Source of the DNA: Balneolales bacterium
Lineage (GTDB): Bacteria; Bacteroidota; Rhodothermia; Balneolales; Natronogracilivirgulaceae
Length of the DNA stretch: 24,181 nucleotides
Direction of reading: 5' to 3'
Assembly: GCA_007131625.1 (NCBI GenBank)
Contig: SLQC01000327.1
Location: forward strand, 1-24,181
The notes below the pieces were generated by a model that saw nothing but the letters and a program-made list of their open reading frames with translations, had not been told where the DNA came from and did not search any database. Of the stretch, positions 8,358-16,999 are shown one piece after another; within the stretch, counting starts at the first letter, position 1, and each line of letters begins with the position of its first letter. The translations under genes were made by a program, and so were the position numbers.

Positions 8358-9014
8358 TCATGGTGCCAGTCGACAGATTTTCCACAGGTCGTTATCCATT
8401 TTGATGTAACAGATGCGGTCGTGCAATCTGTTTATCCGGCCCTGCCAGAATTCAAAACGGCTCGGGTGTACGATAAAACCGCCCCAATTAGGCGGACGAG
8501 GAATTTCATCGTAGTTATCATACTCTTTCTGAATCTGCTTCACCAGTTTTTCCAGCTCCTGACGCGAACTCAATTCCCGGCTTTGTGGCGACACAAGGGC
8601 GCTGATCCGACTCCCCACCGGACGGGTTCGGAAGTAGGTATCCGATTGTGAGGCTGTGGTTTTTTCCACTGTACCTTCAATGCAGATCTGTCGCACCATT
8701 TCCGGCCAATAAAAGGTCAGGGAGACCTTCGGATTTTGTGTGATTTGTACACCTTTCCTGCTTTCGTAATTTGTGTAAAACGTAAATCCCTCATCGTCAA
8801 AACCTTTCAGCAATACCGTCCTTGAAGAGGGTTGCCCACCGGAATCAACAGTAGACAAAGTCATGGCGTTGGGATCGATTTCAATAACTTTAGCCGCCTC
8901 CTCAAACCATATTTCAAACTGCTGAAACGGATTGGGATCGACGTTTTTTTCTTCCAACGGCTTTCCCTGATATTCACGGCGAATCATGGCCGTCGACTGG
9001 CGGGCAAATATCAT
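8358..9014 (-). CDS. pdxH: Pyridoxamine/pyridoxine 5'-phosphate oxidase
   Basis: An FMN enzyme that oxidises pyridoxamine- or pyridoxine-phosphate to pyridoxal phosphate using O2. Family blocks appear in order: IRREYQGKPL near the N-terminus, SSRTVLLKGFDDEGFTFYTN with SRKG (FMN site), RPVGSRI, SPQSREL, and the C-terminal signature FEFWQGRINRLHDR, ending in ICRLAP like E. coli PdxH. The ATG at 9014 gives 218 residues, the E. coli length. Alternatives are a GTG at 9068 (236 residues) and an ATG at 8987 (209 residues, starting at MIRREYQ); no clear ribosome site decides between them. It needs oxygen, unlike HemN, which suggests a facultative rather than strictly anaerobic cell. Confidence 0.92.
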   Translation of the reverse strand: MIFARQSTAMIRREYQGKPLEEKNVDPNPFQQFEIWFEEAAKVIEIDPNAMTLSTVDSGGQPSSRTVLLKGFDDEGFTFYTNYESRKGVQITQNPKVSLTFYWPEMVRQICIEGTVEKTTASQSDTYFRTRPVGSRISALVSPQSRELSSRQELEKLVKQIQKEYDNYDEIPRPPNWGGFIVHPSRFEFWQGRINRLHDRICYIKMDNDLWKICRLAP

Positions 9015-9297
9015 CGGTTTTCGGACTTCATCCTTTGCCGGAAGCCATCGTTTGATAAGTCGAAACACGTTATTTAATTGATTTTGTGGTGATTTTGAGG
9101 TGTCGTGATACTATCATCGTGCGACGGGCACATTTTGTCTGCGAAGACGATGAAAGATACTCCTTATTACCCTTACTCTCCAACATGCGAATATGGGTAG
9201 ATCGATTTGAAAGCGGCAGTATAACTTTGAAAATGACCGGTTTGGTACACAGCTTCTGTTCCGGATAATTTGACTGCCTGGATTTTGCCGTGGATGT

Positions 9298-10812
9298 TTA
9301 TCGCCGCACACGACGTTCCGCTCCTTCGGCGCTCAGACCTTTATGCAGGCTGTAACACATAAAAAGCAATACCACTGTAAATGGCAGGCCCGTTGTTATG
9401 GATGCTGTCTGAAGAGCCGTAAGTCCTCCAGCCAGTAGCAGTACCGCCGCAACGACACCCTCGGAAACCGCCCAGAACACCCGCTGCCCGACGGGAGGAT
9501 TTGGTTTGCCGCCAGATGCCAGCATGTCGATTACAAGCGACCCGGAGTCGGATGATGTCACAAAAAAAGTGATGATAACCAGTGTTGCGGCAATGGAGCT
9601 GATCGTGGCCAGTGGCAAGTGATCAAGCATTGCAAAAAGCATCTGCTCCGTTTCGAGATTGGAGATCCCCCCATCACCGAATATTTCAATATTCAGGCCG
9701 GTGTTGCCGAAAACGGTCAACCAGATAAATGTGAATACCGTGGGAACCAGCAATACACCTCCAATAAACTCCTGGATGGTTCGTCCCCTGGAAATACGAG
9801 CAATAAACATACCAACAAACGGAGACCATGCGATCCACCAGCCCCAATAGAAAAGGGTCCATGCACCGAACCAATCCGATGTGTCCTCTTCAAACACACC
9901 GAGCCAGAATGTGGATTGCACCATATTCTGCAGATAGTAACCGGTGTTTTCGACGGTGGCATTAAGCAGGTAAATGGTCGGACCGGCGATAAACACAAAG
10001 ATAATGAGTCCAATAGCAACGGTCATGTTGAAATTACTTAGATTCCGGATCCCCTTATCAAGTCCCAAAACCACAGAAATCGTAGCTACCATTGTAATAC
10101 CGGCAATCAGCGATATCTGAACACCGGTAGATATCTCCACTCCAAAGAGGTATTCAAGTCCGGCATTGACTTGCATCACCCCGAGACCGAGTGAGGTCGC
10201 CACTCCGAACATGGTTCCGAAAATCGCGAGGATATCTATGGTATTTCCCATCCATCCGAAAATGCGATCACCGAGGATCGGGTAGAATGCCGACCGGATC
10301 GACATTGGCAAGCCTTTACGGAAAGAGAAGTATGCCAGCGACATCCCGACGATGATATATATCGCCCAGGGATGAAAACCCCAGTGGAAGAAGGTCAGCC
10401 GCATGGCTTCACGAGCTGCTTCCAGTGATTCACCCTCCATAGTCGGCGGTGAAAGGTAGTGAAACATTGGTTCGGCGACACTGAAAAAGACGAGTCCGAT
10501 GCCCATCCCGGCGCTGAACAACATGGTAAACCATGATGTGTAACTATAGTCAGGCTCCGAATGATCGGGCCCAAGTTTAATTTCTTTAAATCGACTGAAG
10601 AACAGGTATACAACAAATAAAAGAAAAACAGCAACAGAAAGGATATAGAACCAACCGAACTTTGTTACGATAAAATTCTGGACGTTGTTAAAAACCTCAC
10701 CAGTGCCATCTGGAAATACTACCCCGAAAAACAGAAATACAAGGATCGCTCCAATCGAGATGAAAAAGATGTAAGGATTGACCTCCAGTTTAAGTTTATT
10801 AAGCTGAGACAT
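9298..10812 (-). CDS. BCCT family betaine/carnitine/choline transporter
   Basis: A 504-residue inner-membrane carrier with the 12-helix BCCT pattern, importing glycine betaine, choline or a similar trimethylammonium solute for osmoprotection. AGMGIGL (101-107) matches the sodium-coupled members such as BetP; proton- or exchange-type relatives differ here. The substrate-cage tryptophan motif GWWIAWSPFVG (324-334) runs into the family signature MFIARISRGRTIQEF. The C-terminal tail is only about 20 residues, without the long osmosensing helix of BetP, so activation by osmotic stress may work in another way. A strong TGGAGG ribosome site lies 4 bp before the ATG. The exact substrate cannot be told. 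About 280 bp without a gene separates its stop from the pdxH start. Confidence 0.93.
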   Translation of the reverse strand: MSQLNKLKLEVNPYIFFISIGAILVFLFFGVVFPDGTGEVFNNVQNFIVTKFGWFYILSVAVFLLFVVYLFFSRFKEIKLGPDHSEPDYSYTSWFTMLFSAGMGIGLVFFSVAEPMFHYLSPPTMEGESLEAAREAMRLTFFHWGFHPWAIYIIVGMSLAYFSFRKGLPMSIRSAFYPILGDRIFGWMGNTIDILAIFGTMFGVATSLGLGVMQVNAGLEYLFGVEISTGVQISLIAGITMVATISVVLGLDKGIRNLSNFNMTVAIGLIIFVFIAGPTIYLLNATVENTGYYLQNMVQSTFWLGVFEEDTSDWFGAWTLFYWGWWIAWSPFVGMFIARISRGRTIQEFIGGVLLVPTVFTFIWLTVFGNTGLNIEIFGDGGISNLETEQMLFAMLDHLPLATISSIAATLVIITFFVTSSDSGSLVIDMLASGGKPNPPVGQRVFWAVSEGVVAAVLLLAGGLTALQTASITTGLPFTVVLLFMCYSLHKGLSAEGAERRVRR

Positions 10813-11079
10813 TAAACCTCCATCGCCTGGCTGTTGGCCTTCTTATTTCTATTTTGATTGACCTCCTTCCCACAAAAGCGGGGTGATCATTTAATAAAGG
10901 ATCTAACCCCTAACATTTTGATAATCATAAAATAAACTAATACAATCGGACATTAGATAACAGAAATTTCCAATATAAATTCCCGTTTAACCCGGAGATT
11001 AATTTTGAAACAGAAATACGAACCCGGGATGACTGCCTGGAATATGTGAGCACCTTGGAAGCTAGATGGTACTGAGAGG

Positions 11080-11487
11080 TTAGATGTAATCGGGATTCTG
11101 CTGCATCTGCCGGAGGATCTCGGAATAGGGAACGCAACCCCGCACACAACGCCCTTTTTCTCTATACGACAACCGGACCTGCATCGCTTTCCAGTCCCGT
11201 TCCGGGAGATCCGATACAAGGACCTTTTCGAGAAATGCGATCAAGTATTTATAAAACCCGTTTTCTTCGTTGAGGTAGTAATAGGACCATGTTCCTTTTT
11301 TTTTCAGCTTCAGCATTCCGGAATGGTACAGAAACCGGACATGCCGGGAGACTTGATATTGAGGAATATCGAGTGCGTCAACCATTTCACAGATACACAA
11401 AGCCTGGTGAGACCGGACAAACAGATGCATGATCCGCAAACGGCGTTCTTCTCCAAGTGCTTTGAAGATGGAAACCAAATGTTGCAT
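11080..11487 (-). CDS. ArsR-family winged-helix regulator with candidate metal-binding cysteines
   Basis: A 135-residue DNA-binding protein. The start at 11487 gives MQHLVSIFKALGEERRLRIMHLF, the normal ArsR/SmtB opening; the frame is open 19 codons further up but only through a DNA hairpin. The recognition region is DALDIPQYQVSRHVRFLYHSGMLK, followed by a wing with KKKGTWSYYYL. C31 and C33 (ALCICEM) sit where the ELCVCDL metal box of ArsR/SmtB sensors lies, and C114 and C118 (CVRGC) could complete a thiolate site. An arsenic- or soft-metal-responsive repressor is therefore likely, but no resistance gene is adjacent. Neighbours are a BCCT transporter downstream and PPDK upstream, all on the minus strand. 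The inducer and targets are not known. Confidence 0.85.
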   Translation of the reverse strand: MQHLVSIFKALGEERRLRIMHLFVRSHQALCICEMVDALDIPQYQVSRHVRFLYHSGMLKLKKKGTWSYYYLNEENGFYKYLIAFLEKVLVSDLPERDWKAMQVRLSYREKGRCVRGCVPYSEILRQMQQNPDYI

Positions 11488-11498
11488 GTCAATATAAG

Positions 11499-11539
11499 GC
11501 AGTGCAGGCACATCCCGAAATGGAATGTGCCTGCACTGC
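11499..11539. promoter_or_regulatory. Perfect 15-bp inverted repeat just upstream of the arsR-like gene
   Basis: GCAGTGCAGGCACAT (11499-11513) is the exact reverse complement of ATGTGCCTGCACTGC (11525-11539), with an 11-base spacer that can add two more G-C pairs. It begins 12 bp before the arsR start codon and ends about 50 bp past the PPDK stop. Read on the minus strand it is followed by CTTATATTGAC, not by a T run, so it is a poor terminator. An autoregulatory operator or a leader hairpin are the main options. Confidence 0.65.
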
Positions 11540-11548
11540 AGCATCAGT

Positions 11549-11572
11549 GAAGAAACTGCGGTATTCCCGCAG
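11549..11572 (-). terminator. Candidate terminator of PPDK
   Basis: CTGCGG (11556-11561) and CCGCAG (11567-11572) form a GC-rich 6-bp stem with a 5-base loop. On the minus strand the stem is followed by TTTCTTC. It lies 16 bp past the PPDK stop codon. The T tract is interrupted, so termination may be partial. Confidence 0.45.
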
Positions 11573-11587
11573 AATCAGTAAACCAGC

Positions 11588-14239
11588 TCAGTTGGACTGT
11601 TTGCTTTTAATAGCGACCTGTGCCGCTGCAAGCCGGGCTATCGGTATCCGGAATGGTGAACAGGATACATACGACAGTCCCTGCTTGTGGCAGAAAGCGA
11701 TTGACTCGGGATCACCTCCATGCTCACCGCATATTCCAAGTTTGATATCCGGTTTCGACATGCGGCCAAGTTCAATCGCCTCGGTAATCAGTTTTCCAAC
11801 ACCTTTCTGATCCAGTGTCTGAAACGGGTCATGGGTAATGATCTTTTTCTGCAGGTAATATGGGAGGAATTTGCCGATGTCATCCCGGCTGAAACCAAAT
11901 GTCATCTGGGTGAGGTCATTGGTTCCGAATGAGAAGAAGTCAGCCTGAGGAGCGATTTCATCCGCAACCAGCGCGGCACGTGGCACTTCAATCATGGTTC
12001 CGATCTGAAACTCAATCCGCTTTCCCTTCTCTTCGAACACACGTTCGGCCGTGTCCTGGATTACTTTCTTTTGATCTGCCAGCTCTTCACCGGAGCCGAC
12101 CAGAGGTACCATAATTTCAGGGTGTACCGTTATCCCACTCTCCATTACTTCGATCGCCGCTTCCAGAATCGCTCTAGTTTGCATTTCGGTAATTTCAGGA
12201 AATGTGATCCCCAGTCGACAGCCGCGGTGTCCAAGCATGGGATTGGCTTCAGCCAACACTGCGACTTTTTCTTTTACCTTTCGATAAGGTATTCCGAACT
12301 GTTCTGCGAGCGCCTTCTTTTCCTCTTCCGTGTGGGGAAGAAATTCGTGGAGCGGAGGATCCAGCAGTCGTATCGTGACCGGATCGCCATCCAGCGCTTT
12401 AAAAATCCCTTTGAAATCCTCTTTTTGATAAGGTAACAATTTTTCGAGATTTTCCCGACGCTCCTTCTCATTGTCGCTCATAATCATACGACGAACGGCA
12501 ATGATCCGTTCACCTTCAAAAAACATGTGTTCGGTACGGCAAAGCCCGATCCCCTCAGCTCCAAACTCCCGGGCTTTCAAGGCATCCTCGGGCCGGTCGG
12601 CATTGGTTCGGATTTTCATATCCCTGAACGTATCCACCCATTTCATAAACTTTTTGAAATCGGCACTCAATTTAGGAGGAGTAAGCGGCAATTGGCCAAG
12701 CACCACTTCGCCAGTCGTACCATTGATCGATATCCAGTCACCCTGATGAACAGTATGGGTTCCGTCTGACAGACTTTTATTATTATAATTAATGACAATA
12801 CCTTCACATCCGACTACACACGGTTTTCCCCAGCCCCGTGCCACAACTGCAGCATGACTGGTCATACCACCTCGCGACGTCAGAATTCCTTCGGAGGCGT
12901 TCATCCCGCCGACATCGTCCGGACTGGTTTCGATGCGTGCAAGGATAACCTTTTCTCCTTCCAGCTGTGCGTCTTCGGCTTCCTGGGATGAAAAGTAGAC
13001 TTTTCCGACAGCCGCGCCTGGTGAAGCCGGGAGTCCAGTCCCTACTACGGTCTTGTCCTGGGCCGCATTGTCATCAAACCGGGGATGAAGCAGCTGATCC
13101 AACTGTTCGGTCGTAACAAGTTTGCTGACCGCCAGTTCTTTCGTAACCAGTCCCTCCTGCACAAAGTCGACAGCAATTTTCAATGCTGCAGGACCAGTGC
13201 GTTTTCCGCTGCGGGTCTGCAGGATGAAGAGCTTTCCTTCCTGAATGGTGAATTCAATATCCTGCATATCCTTGTAGTGTTTTTCCAGTTTCCTGGTGAG
13301 TTCTTCCAGTTCATCATACACTTTTGGAAGCGTATTCTTAAGATCACTGATGGGGTCGGGTGTACGGGTTCCGGCTACGACGTCTTCACCCTGTGCATTT
13401 ATCAGGTACTCACCATACAGTTCGTTTTCGCCGGTATTGGGATTTCGGGTAAAAAGTACTCCGGAACTGCTGGTTTCACCCATGTTCCCAAAAACCATGG
13501 CCTGAACATTGACTGCGGTACCAAGGAGCCCGGTGATCTTGTTAATTTTTCGATATTTTTTAGCCCGGTCACTGTTCCAGGATCCGAAAACGGCATTGAT
13601 GGATAACTGCAGCTGCTCCATCGGATCTTTCGGGAACATAAATCCGGTTTCTCTCCTGTAAATTGCCTTATAGCGATCAACCAGGTCACGCAGATCTTCC
13701 GCTTCAAGTTCATTGTCGTTGGTGACTTCGCGCTGTTTCTTCATGTTATCCAAAGCACTTTCGAAATGATCATGCGAGATACCCATCACCACATCGGCGA
13801 ACATGTCAATAAACCGACGGTAGCTGTCAAACGCAAACCGTTCGTTGCCTGATATCTTCGCCAACCCCTCCACGACATTGTCATTCAATCCGAGATTCAG
13901 TACGGTATCCATCATGCCCGGCATGGAAACGGCTGAGCCAGACCGAACTGACAGTAACAATGGTTTTTGAGGGTCTCCCAGTTTCTGTCCCAGCAATTTT
14001 TCCTGCTGTTCAATCCCCTCCTGAAGCTGCTCATTCAAACCGTTCGGCCAATTCTTGTTATTTTTGTAATAGTGATCACAGGCTTCCGTGGTGATGGTGA
14101 GCCCCGGAGGCACCGGTAAACCGGTTTTACTCATTTCGGCGAGATTGGCACCTTTGCCGCCCAGTAAATCTCTCATGCTCCGGTCTCCTTCCGCCTTACC
14201 GTCACCAAAATTATACACATACTTGATCTGCTTGGTCAT
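11588..14239 (-). CDS. ppdK: Pyruvate, phosphate dikinase
   Basis: An 883-residue cytosolic enzyme that interconverts pyruvate + ATP + Pi and PEP + AMP + PPi. The N-terminal ATP-grasp part includes GGKGANLAEM, LLSVRSGSAVSMPGMMDT and FGNMGETSSSG. The swivelling phosphohistidine domain has GGMTSHAAVVARG (457-469) with catalytic H462 and the neighbouring regulatory-type T460. The C-terminal PEP/pyruvate barrel has GIGLCRTEHMFF, GHRGCRLG, SFGTNDLTQMTFGFSRDD and GICGEHGG, with catalytic C837. The length is near that of the Clostridium symbiosum enzyme (874). The ATG at 14239 has a GGAG ribosome site about 8 bp upstream; the 16 extra codons of open frame above it are not part of the family. No PPDK regulatory protein (DUF299) is nearby. 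With PEPCK at 18731 it makes up a PEP node. Confidence 0.97.
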   Translation of the reverse strand: MTKQIKYVYNFGDGKAEGDRSMRDLLGGKGANLAEMSKTGLPVPPGLTITTEACDHYYKNNKNWPNGLNEQLQEGIEQQEKLLGQKLGDPQKPLLLSVRSGSAVSMPGMMDTVLNLGLNDNVVEGLAKISGNERFAFDSYRRFIDMFADVVMGISHDHFESALDNMKKQREVTNDNELEAEDLRDLVDRYKAIYRRETGFMFPKDPMEQLQLSINAVFGSWNSDRAKKYRKINKITGLLGTAVNVQAMVFGNMGETSSSGVLFTRNPNTGENELYGEYLINAQGEDVVAGTRTPDPISDLKNTLPKVYDELEELTRKLEKHYKDMQDIEFTIQEGKLFILQTRSGKRTGPAALKIAVDFVQEGLVTKELAVSKLVTTEQLDQLLHPRFDDNAAQDKTVVGTGLPASPGAAVGKVYFSSQEAEDAQLEGEKVILARIETSPDDVGGMNASEGILTSRGGMTSHAAVVARGWGKPCVVGCEGIVINYNNKSLSDGTHTVHQGDWISINGTTGEVVLGQLPLTPPKLSADFKKFMKWVDTFRDMKIRTNADRPEDALKAREFGAEGIGLCRTEHMFFEGERIIAVRRMIMSDNEKERRENLEKLLPYQKEDFKGIFKALDGDPVTIRLLDPPLHEFLPHTEEEKKALAEQFGIPYRKVKEKVAVLAEANPMLGHRGCRLGITFPEITEMQTRAILEAAIEVMESGITVHPEIMVPLVGSGEELADQKKVIQDTAERVFEEKGKRIEFQIGTMIEVPRAALVADEIAPQADFFSFGTNDLTQMTFGFSRDDIGKFLPYYLQKKIITHDPFQTLDQKGVGKLITEAIELGRMSKPDIKLGICGEHGGDPESIAFCHKQGLSYVSCSPFRIPIARLAAAQVAIKSKQSN

Positions 14240-14794
14240 AATTATACTCCATCTGTTATGTGGTTGGTTTACTCGTGATCCGCTCATGTAGTAATGGACT
14301 GCTTAATTACCATTCAATAATCGCTGAGGCAGTCAACAGATAACCGTTATGCTGTAAGACAATAATTTTTTTCAGATGTTTAACAGATCATCTGTATTCA
14401 AAAATGCAAAACCTCCGTAATACTTGCGGATACACGAATTATCTTTCTCGCGGTCAATGTACTACCAAAATAAATTAAATTCCAGAAAATCATTACGGAA
14501 TATGCCTGCATGTGCTTCTTTACATGTTTCAATAACTAATAGCACAAACAGACACTTCACATATATTTCAAAAAGCTGATGTACTATAGAGATGACGCCG
14601 AAGCAGCCCGCAAAGCATCTCCGGCAGATACCAGCCGGTTTACTGAAATGCCGGTGTCGATCGGGGGAAGCGGAACAGACTTTCAGACGCCAAAGGCAAT
14701 GAATCATGTGCATAAACAACTATATATTCAGCAATTATTCATTATTATTCGCACAAGTAGTTAACATTTATATATAGGCAAGAGTTAAATAAAT
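14240..14794. other. 555-bp divergent intergenic region between ppdK and the DASS transporter
   Basis: No gene is supported. Short open frames on both strands across 14460-14765 overlap each other and show no family features. A GC-richer patch (about 14590-14700) could be a gene remnant, but no homology is recognisable. A TTGACT hexamer lies upstream of ppdK on the minus strand, without a clear -10. A 13-base sequence TATAGGCAAGAGT at 14773-14785, just before the transporter start, also occurs at 4835-4847, upstream of the universal stress protein gene. Confidence 0.45.
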
Positions 14795-16426
14795 ATGAAA
14801 GTGGCTTTCCCGGGACTTACTTCGATTCAATCAGCCGGACTAATCCTCGGTGTTATCGGGCTATTCGTTCCATTACTATTGCCACTGGATTCCCTCTCAG
14901 TTGCGGGTCAGCTTAGTCTTGGAATCTTTTTTATGGCTGCAATTTTCTGGATGTTTGAACCCATACCTATTTTTGCCACATCTATGCTTGTCATTCTCCT
15001 GCAAATTGTGCTTCTGAGTGCTCAGGGTCCCGTTTACACGAATGCCGAATTACCGGTCGACAAACCGGTCACCCTGGAAGATCATAACTGGCAGATCCCT
15101 TCCAGCGCAATCAGAGATGACGAGACCATAATCGTTGCCGTTGCTCCCGGTGAAACCGAATCTATAGAAGTTGAGATAATCGACCGGAACGGAAAGCATG
15201 TCATTGTCCGGAGCACCGAACTGACATCGGATCATGCCGTCATCACCCGACCTGAGCACCGTCTGGTTAACTACAAGCCAAATTCTTATACCGACTACCT
15301 CGGAACTCTTGCCAATCCCATCATAATACTTTTTCTGGGTGGATTCATGCTCGCGGAAGCATCTGTCAAGTACAACCTCGACAAGAACCTCACCCGGTAT
15401 CTTCTGCATCCTTTCGGTTCACAGCCCCGGTTTATTGTGCTTGGTCTTATGCTTGTCACAGCGGTTCTCTCCGCTTTTATGAGCAATACAGCAACAGCCG
15501 CAATGATGATCACCGTCATTCTGCCCATCATTGCCCAACTTGAACCCGGTGACAGGTTCAAATATGGACTCGCACTTTCTATTCCAATAGCGGCAAATAT
15601 CGGTGGTATCACCACACCCATCGGCACGCCGCCCAACGCCATAGTAATTGCCGCACTTACTGAGTACGGCATTTCCATCTCCTTTACCGACTGGATCATC
15701 ATTACCGCCCCTCTTGTGCTGGTAATGCTGCTCTTCTCGTGGTGGCTGTTGCTAACGCTCTTCCCGCCGAGTGTGAAGCGGTTCCAATTGATTATGGAAG
15801 GTACATTCAGTCTGTCGCCAAAAGCTGTAGGCCTTTATGTTATTTTCGGGATAACAGTCCTGCTCTGGGTTACAGAAAACAGTCACGGAATTCCGAGCAG
15901 CATGGTCGCTTTTCTGCCGGTCGCCGCACTGGTTACCGGTGGCATTCTGAACAAGAACGATATCCGGAAACTCCCGTGGGAGGTTCTTTGGCTGATGGCC
16001 GGTGGTATCTCGTTAGGCATAGGAATGGATAAAACCGGGCTGGCTGTCTGGATGATATCAGCCATGGACTGGAGTTCGCTGGGATATATCGCGTTGATCC
16101 TCGCTTTCAGTGCTGTTGCCATGATTATGTCAAACTTCCTCTCCAATACCGTAACAGCAACACTGTTGATGCCCCTGGTTATAAGCCTGCATGTTTCAGG
16201 TATCATGGGTGATCAGTTCAACCTTGTAATTACGGGGGTGATTATAGCCGTCGCCTGCAGTTTGGCCATGGCGCTCCCCATCTCAACTCCACCGAATGCA
16301 ATTGCCATGTCAACCGGAATTTTTCGCACAAAGGATATGGCAAAAATGGGCATTATCATCGGAATTGTTGGAGTTATGCTGATTCTTGCCTATGCTATAT
16401 TTTTCTGGCCTCTTGTCATCAACTAA
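14795..16426 (+). CDS. DASS/SLC13 family sodium-coupled anion symporter with a soluble insert
   Basis: A 543-residue inner-membrane carrier of the divalent anion:Na+ symporter family (dicarboxylate, citrate or sulfate). Both halves carry the paired SNT and TPPN signatures that form the substrate and Na+ sites: SNTATA at 230 with GGITTPIGTPPN at 270-281, then SNTVTAT at 450 with PISTPPNA at 495-502. This favours the dicarboxylate/citrate branch, but the substrate is not certain. Between the early helices and LANPIIILFLGGF (172-184), about 90 residues (77-168) are hydrophilic and beta-like (EVEIIDRNGKHVIVRS); ordinary members such as VcINDY have a short connection there. The ATG at 14795 follows AAGAG by about 9 bp. 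The RR/kinase pair begins 18 bp downstream, so the three may be one operon. Confidence 0.9.
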   Translation: MKVAFPGLTSIQSAGLILGVIGLFVPLLLPLDSLSVAGQLSLGIFFMAAIFWMFEPIPIFATSMLVILLQIVLLSAQGPVYTNAELPVDKPVTLEDHNWQIPSSAIRDDETIIVAVAPGETESIEVEIIDRNGKHVIVRSTELTSDHAVITRPEHRLVNYKPNSYTDYLGTLANPIIILFLGGFMLAEASVKYNLDKNLTRYLLHPFGSQPRFIVLGLMLVTAVLSAFMSNTATAAMMITVILPIIAQLEPGDRFKYGLALSIPIAANIGGITTPIGTPPNAIVIAALTEYGISISFTDWIIITAPLVLVMLLFSWWLLLTLFPPSVKRFQLIMEGTFSLSPKAVGLYVIFGITVLLWVTENSHGIPSSMVAFLPVAALVTGGILNKNDIRKLPWEVLWLMAGGISLGIGMDKTGLAVWMISAMDWSSLGYIALILAFSAVAMIMSNFLSNTVTATLLMPLVISLHVSGIMGDQFNLVITGVIIAVACSLAMALPISTPPNAIAMSTGIFRTKDMAKMGIIIGIVGVMLILAYAIFFWPLVIN

Positions 16427-16444
16427 CCACTACATTACCACTAT

Positions 16445-16948
16445 ATGAAAACATCGGACATTTACATTCTCTGTATTGAAGACGAACATGAAGTTCTGGA
16501 TGCCGTTGTCAGAGATCTCGAAAAGCTTGAAGATCAGTTCCCTGTCGAAACCGCCACCTCGGCGGAAGAAGCAAGTGAGGTGATCGGAAAACTGCTGGAA
16601 GAGAACAAGAAAATCGGACTTGTTTTATGCGATCACATTCTGCCGGGCGAAAACGGGATTGAGCTGCTTATTGAATTGCACAAGAACGAGAAGACGCACA
16701 ACACACGAAAAGTGTTGCTGACCGGGCAGGCGGGGCTGGACGATACTGTCAAAGCGCTGAACCAGGCCCGCTTACACCATTATATCGCAAAACCGTGGTC
16801 CAAAGAGGAACTGCTCGAAGTGGCTGTCGAGTTGCTTACGGACTACGTCATTGAGCAGGAAGAGAATATTCTACCATATATGAGCTCCCTGAATGCCAAC
16901 AGGTTGTCCGAATCCATCCGGACCCGAAGAAGTGTCAGTGATGGTTGA
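16445..16948 (+). CDS. Receiver-only response regulator
   Basis: A 167-residue protein with one REC domain (about 6-130): acidic pair E12-D13, phospho-acceptor D63 (LVLCDHILPG), T93 (VLLTGQ) and K116 (IAKPWS). The remaining about 37 residues (ENILPYMSSLNANRLSESIRT) form a tail without a DNA-binding or enzymatic domain. The WSKEEL segment after the conserved lysine is common in regulators tied to hybrid or cyclic-nucleotide signalling. It lies 18 bp after the DASS gene and 51 bp before the histidine kinase, which suggests the kinase is its partner. Output is likely by protein-protein contact or phosphotransfer rather than by direct transcription control. No Shine-Dalgarno site is seen. Confidence 0.9.
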   Translation: MKTSDIYILCIEDEHEVLDAVVRDLEKLEDQFPVETATSAEEASEVIGKLLEENKKIGLVLCDHILPGENGIELLIELHKNEKTHNTRKVLLTGQAGLDDTVKALNQARLHHYIAKPWSKEELLEVAVELLTDYVIEQEENILPYMSSLNANRLSESIRTRRSVSDG

Positions 16949-16999
16949 CAGTTGCCGACACAATAAATAGCGTTGTCATTATCACCGGTATGAACCGAA

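Noticed and set aside
13085..13606. 173-codon plus-strand frame inside ppdK
   Set aside because: Antisense shadow of a strongly conserved enzyme; no ribosome site or motif.
14462..14764. Opposing small open frames in the ppdK-DASS gap
   Set aside because: The frames overlap each other, lack family features, and are Cys/His-rich or low-complexity; not supported as genes, though a degraded gene cannot be excluded.
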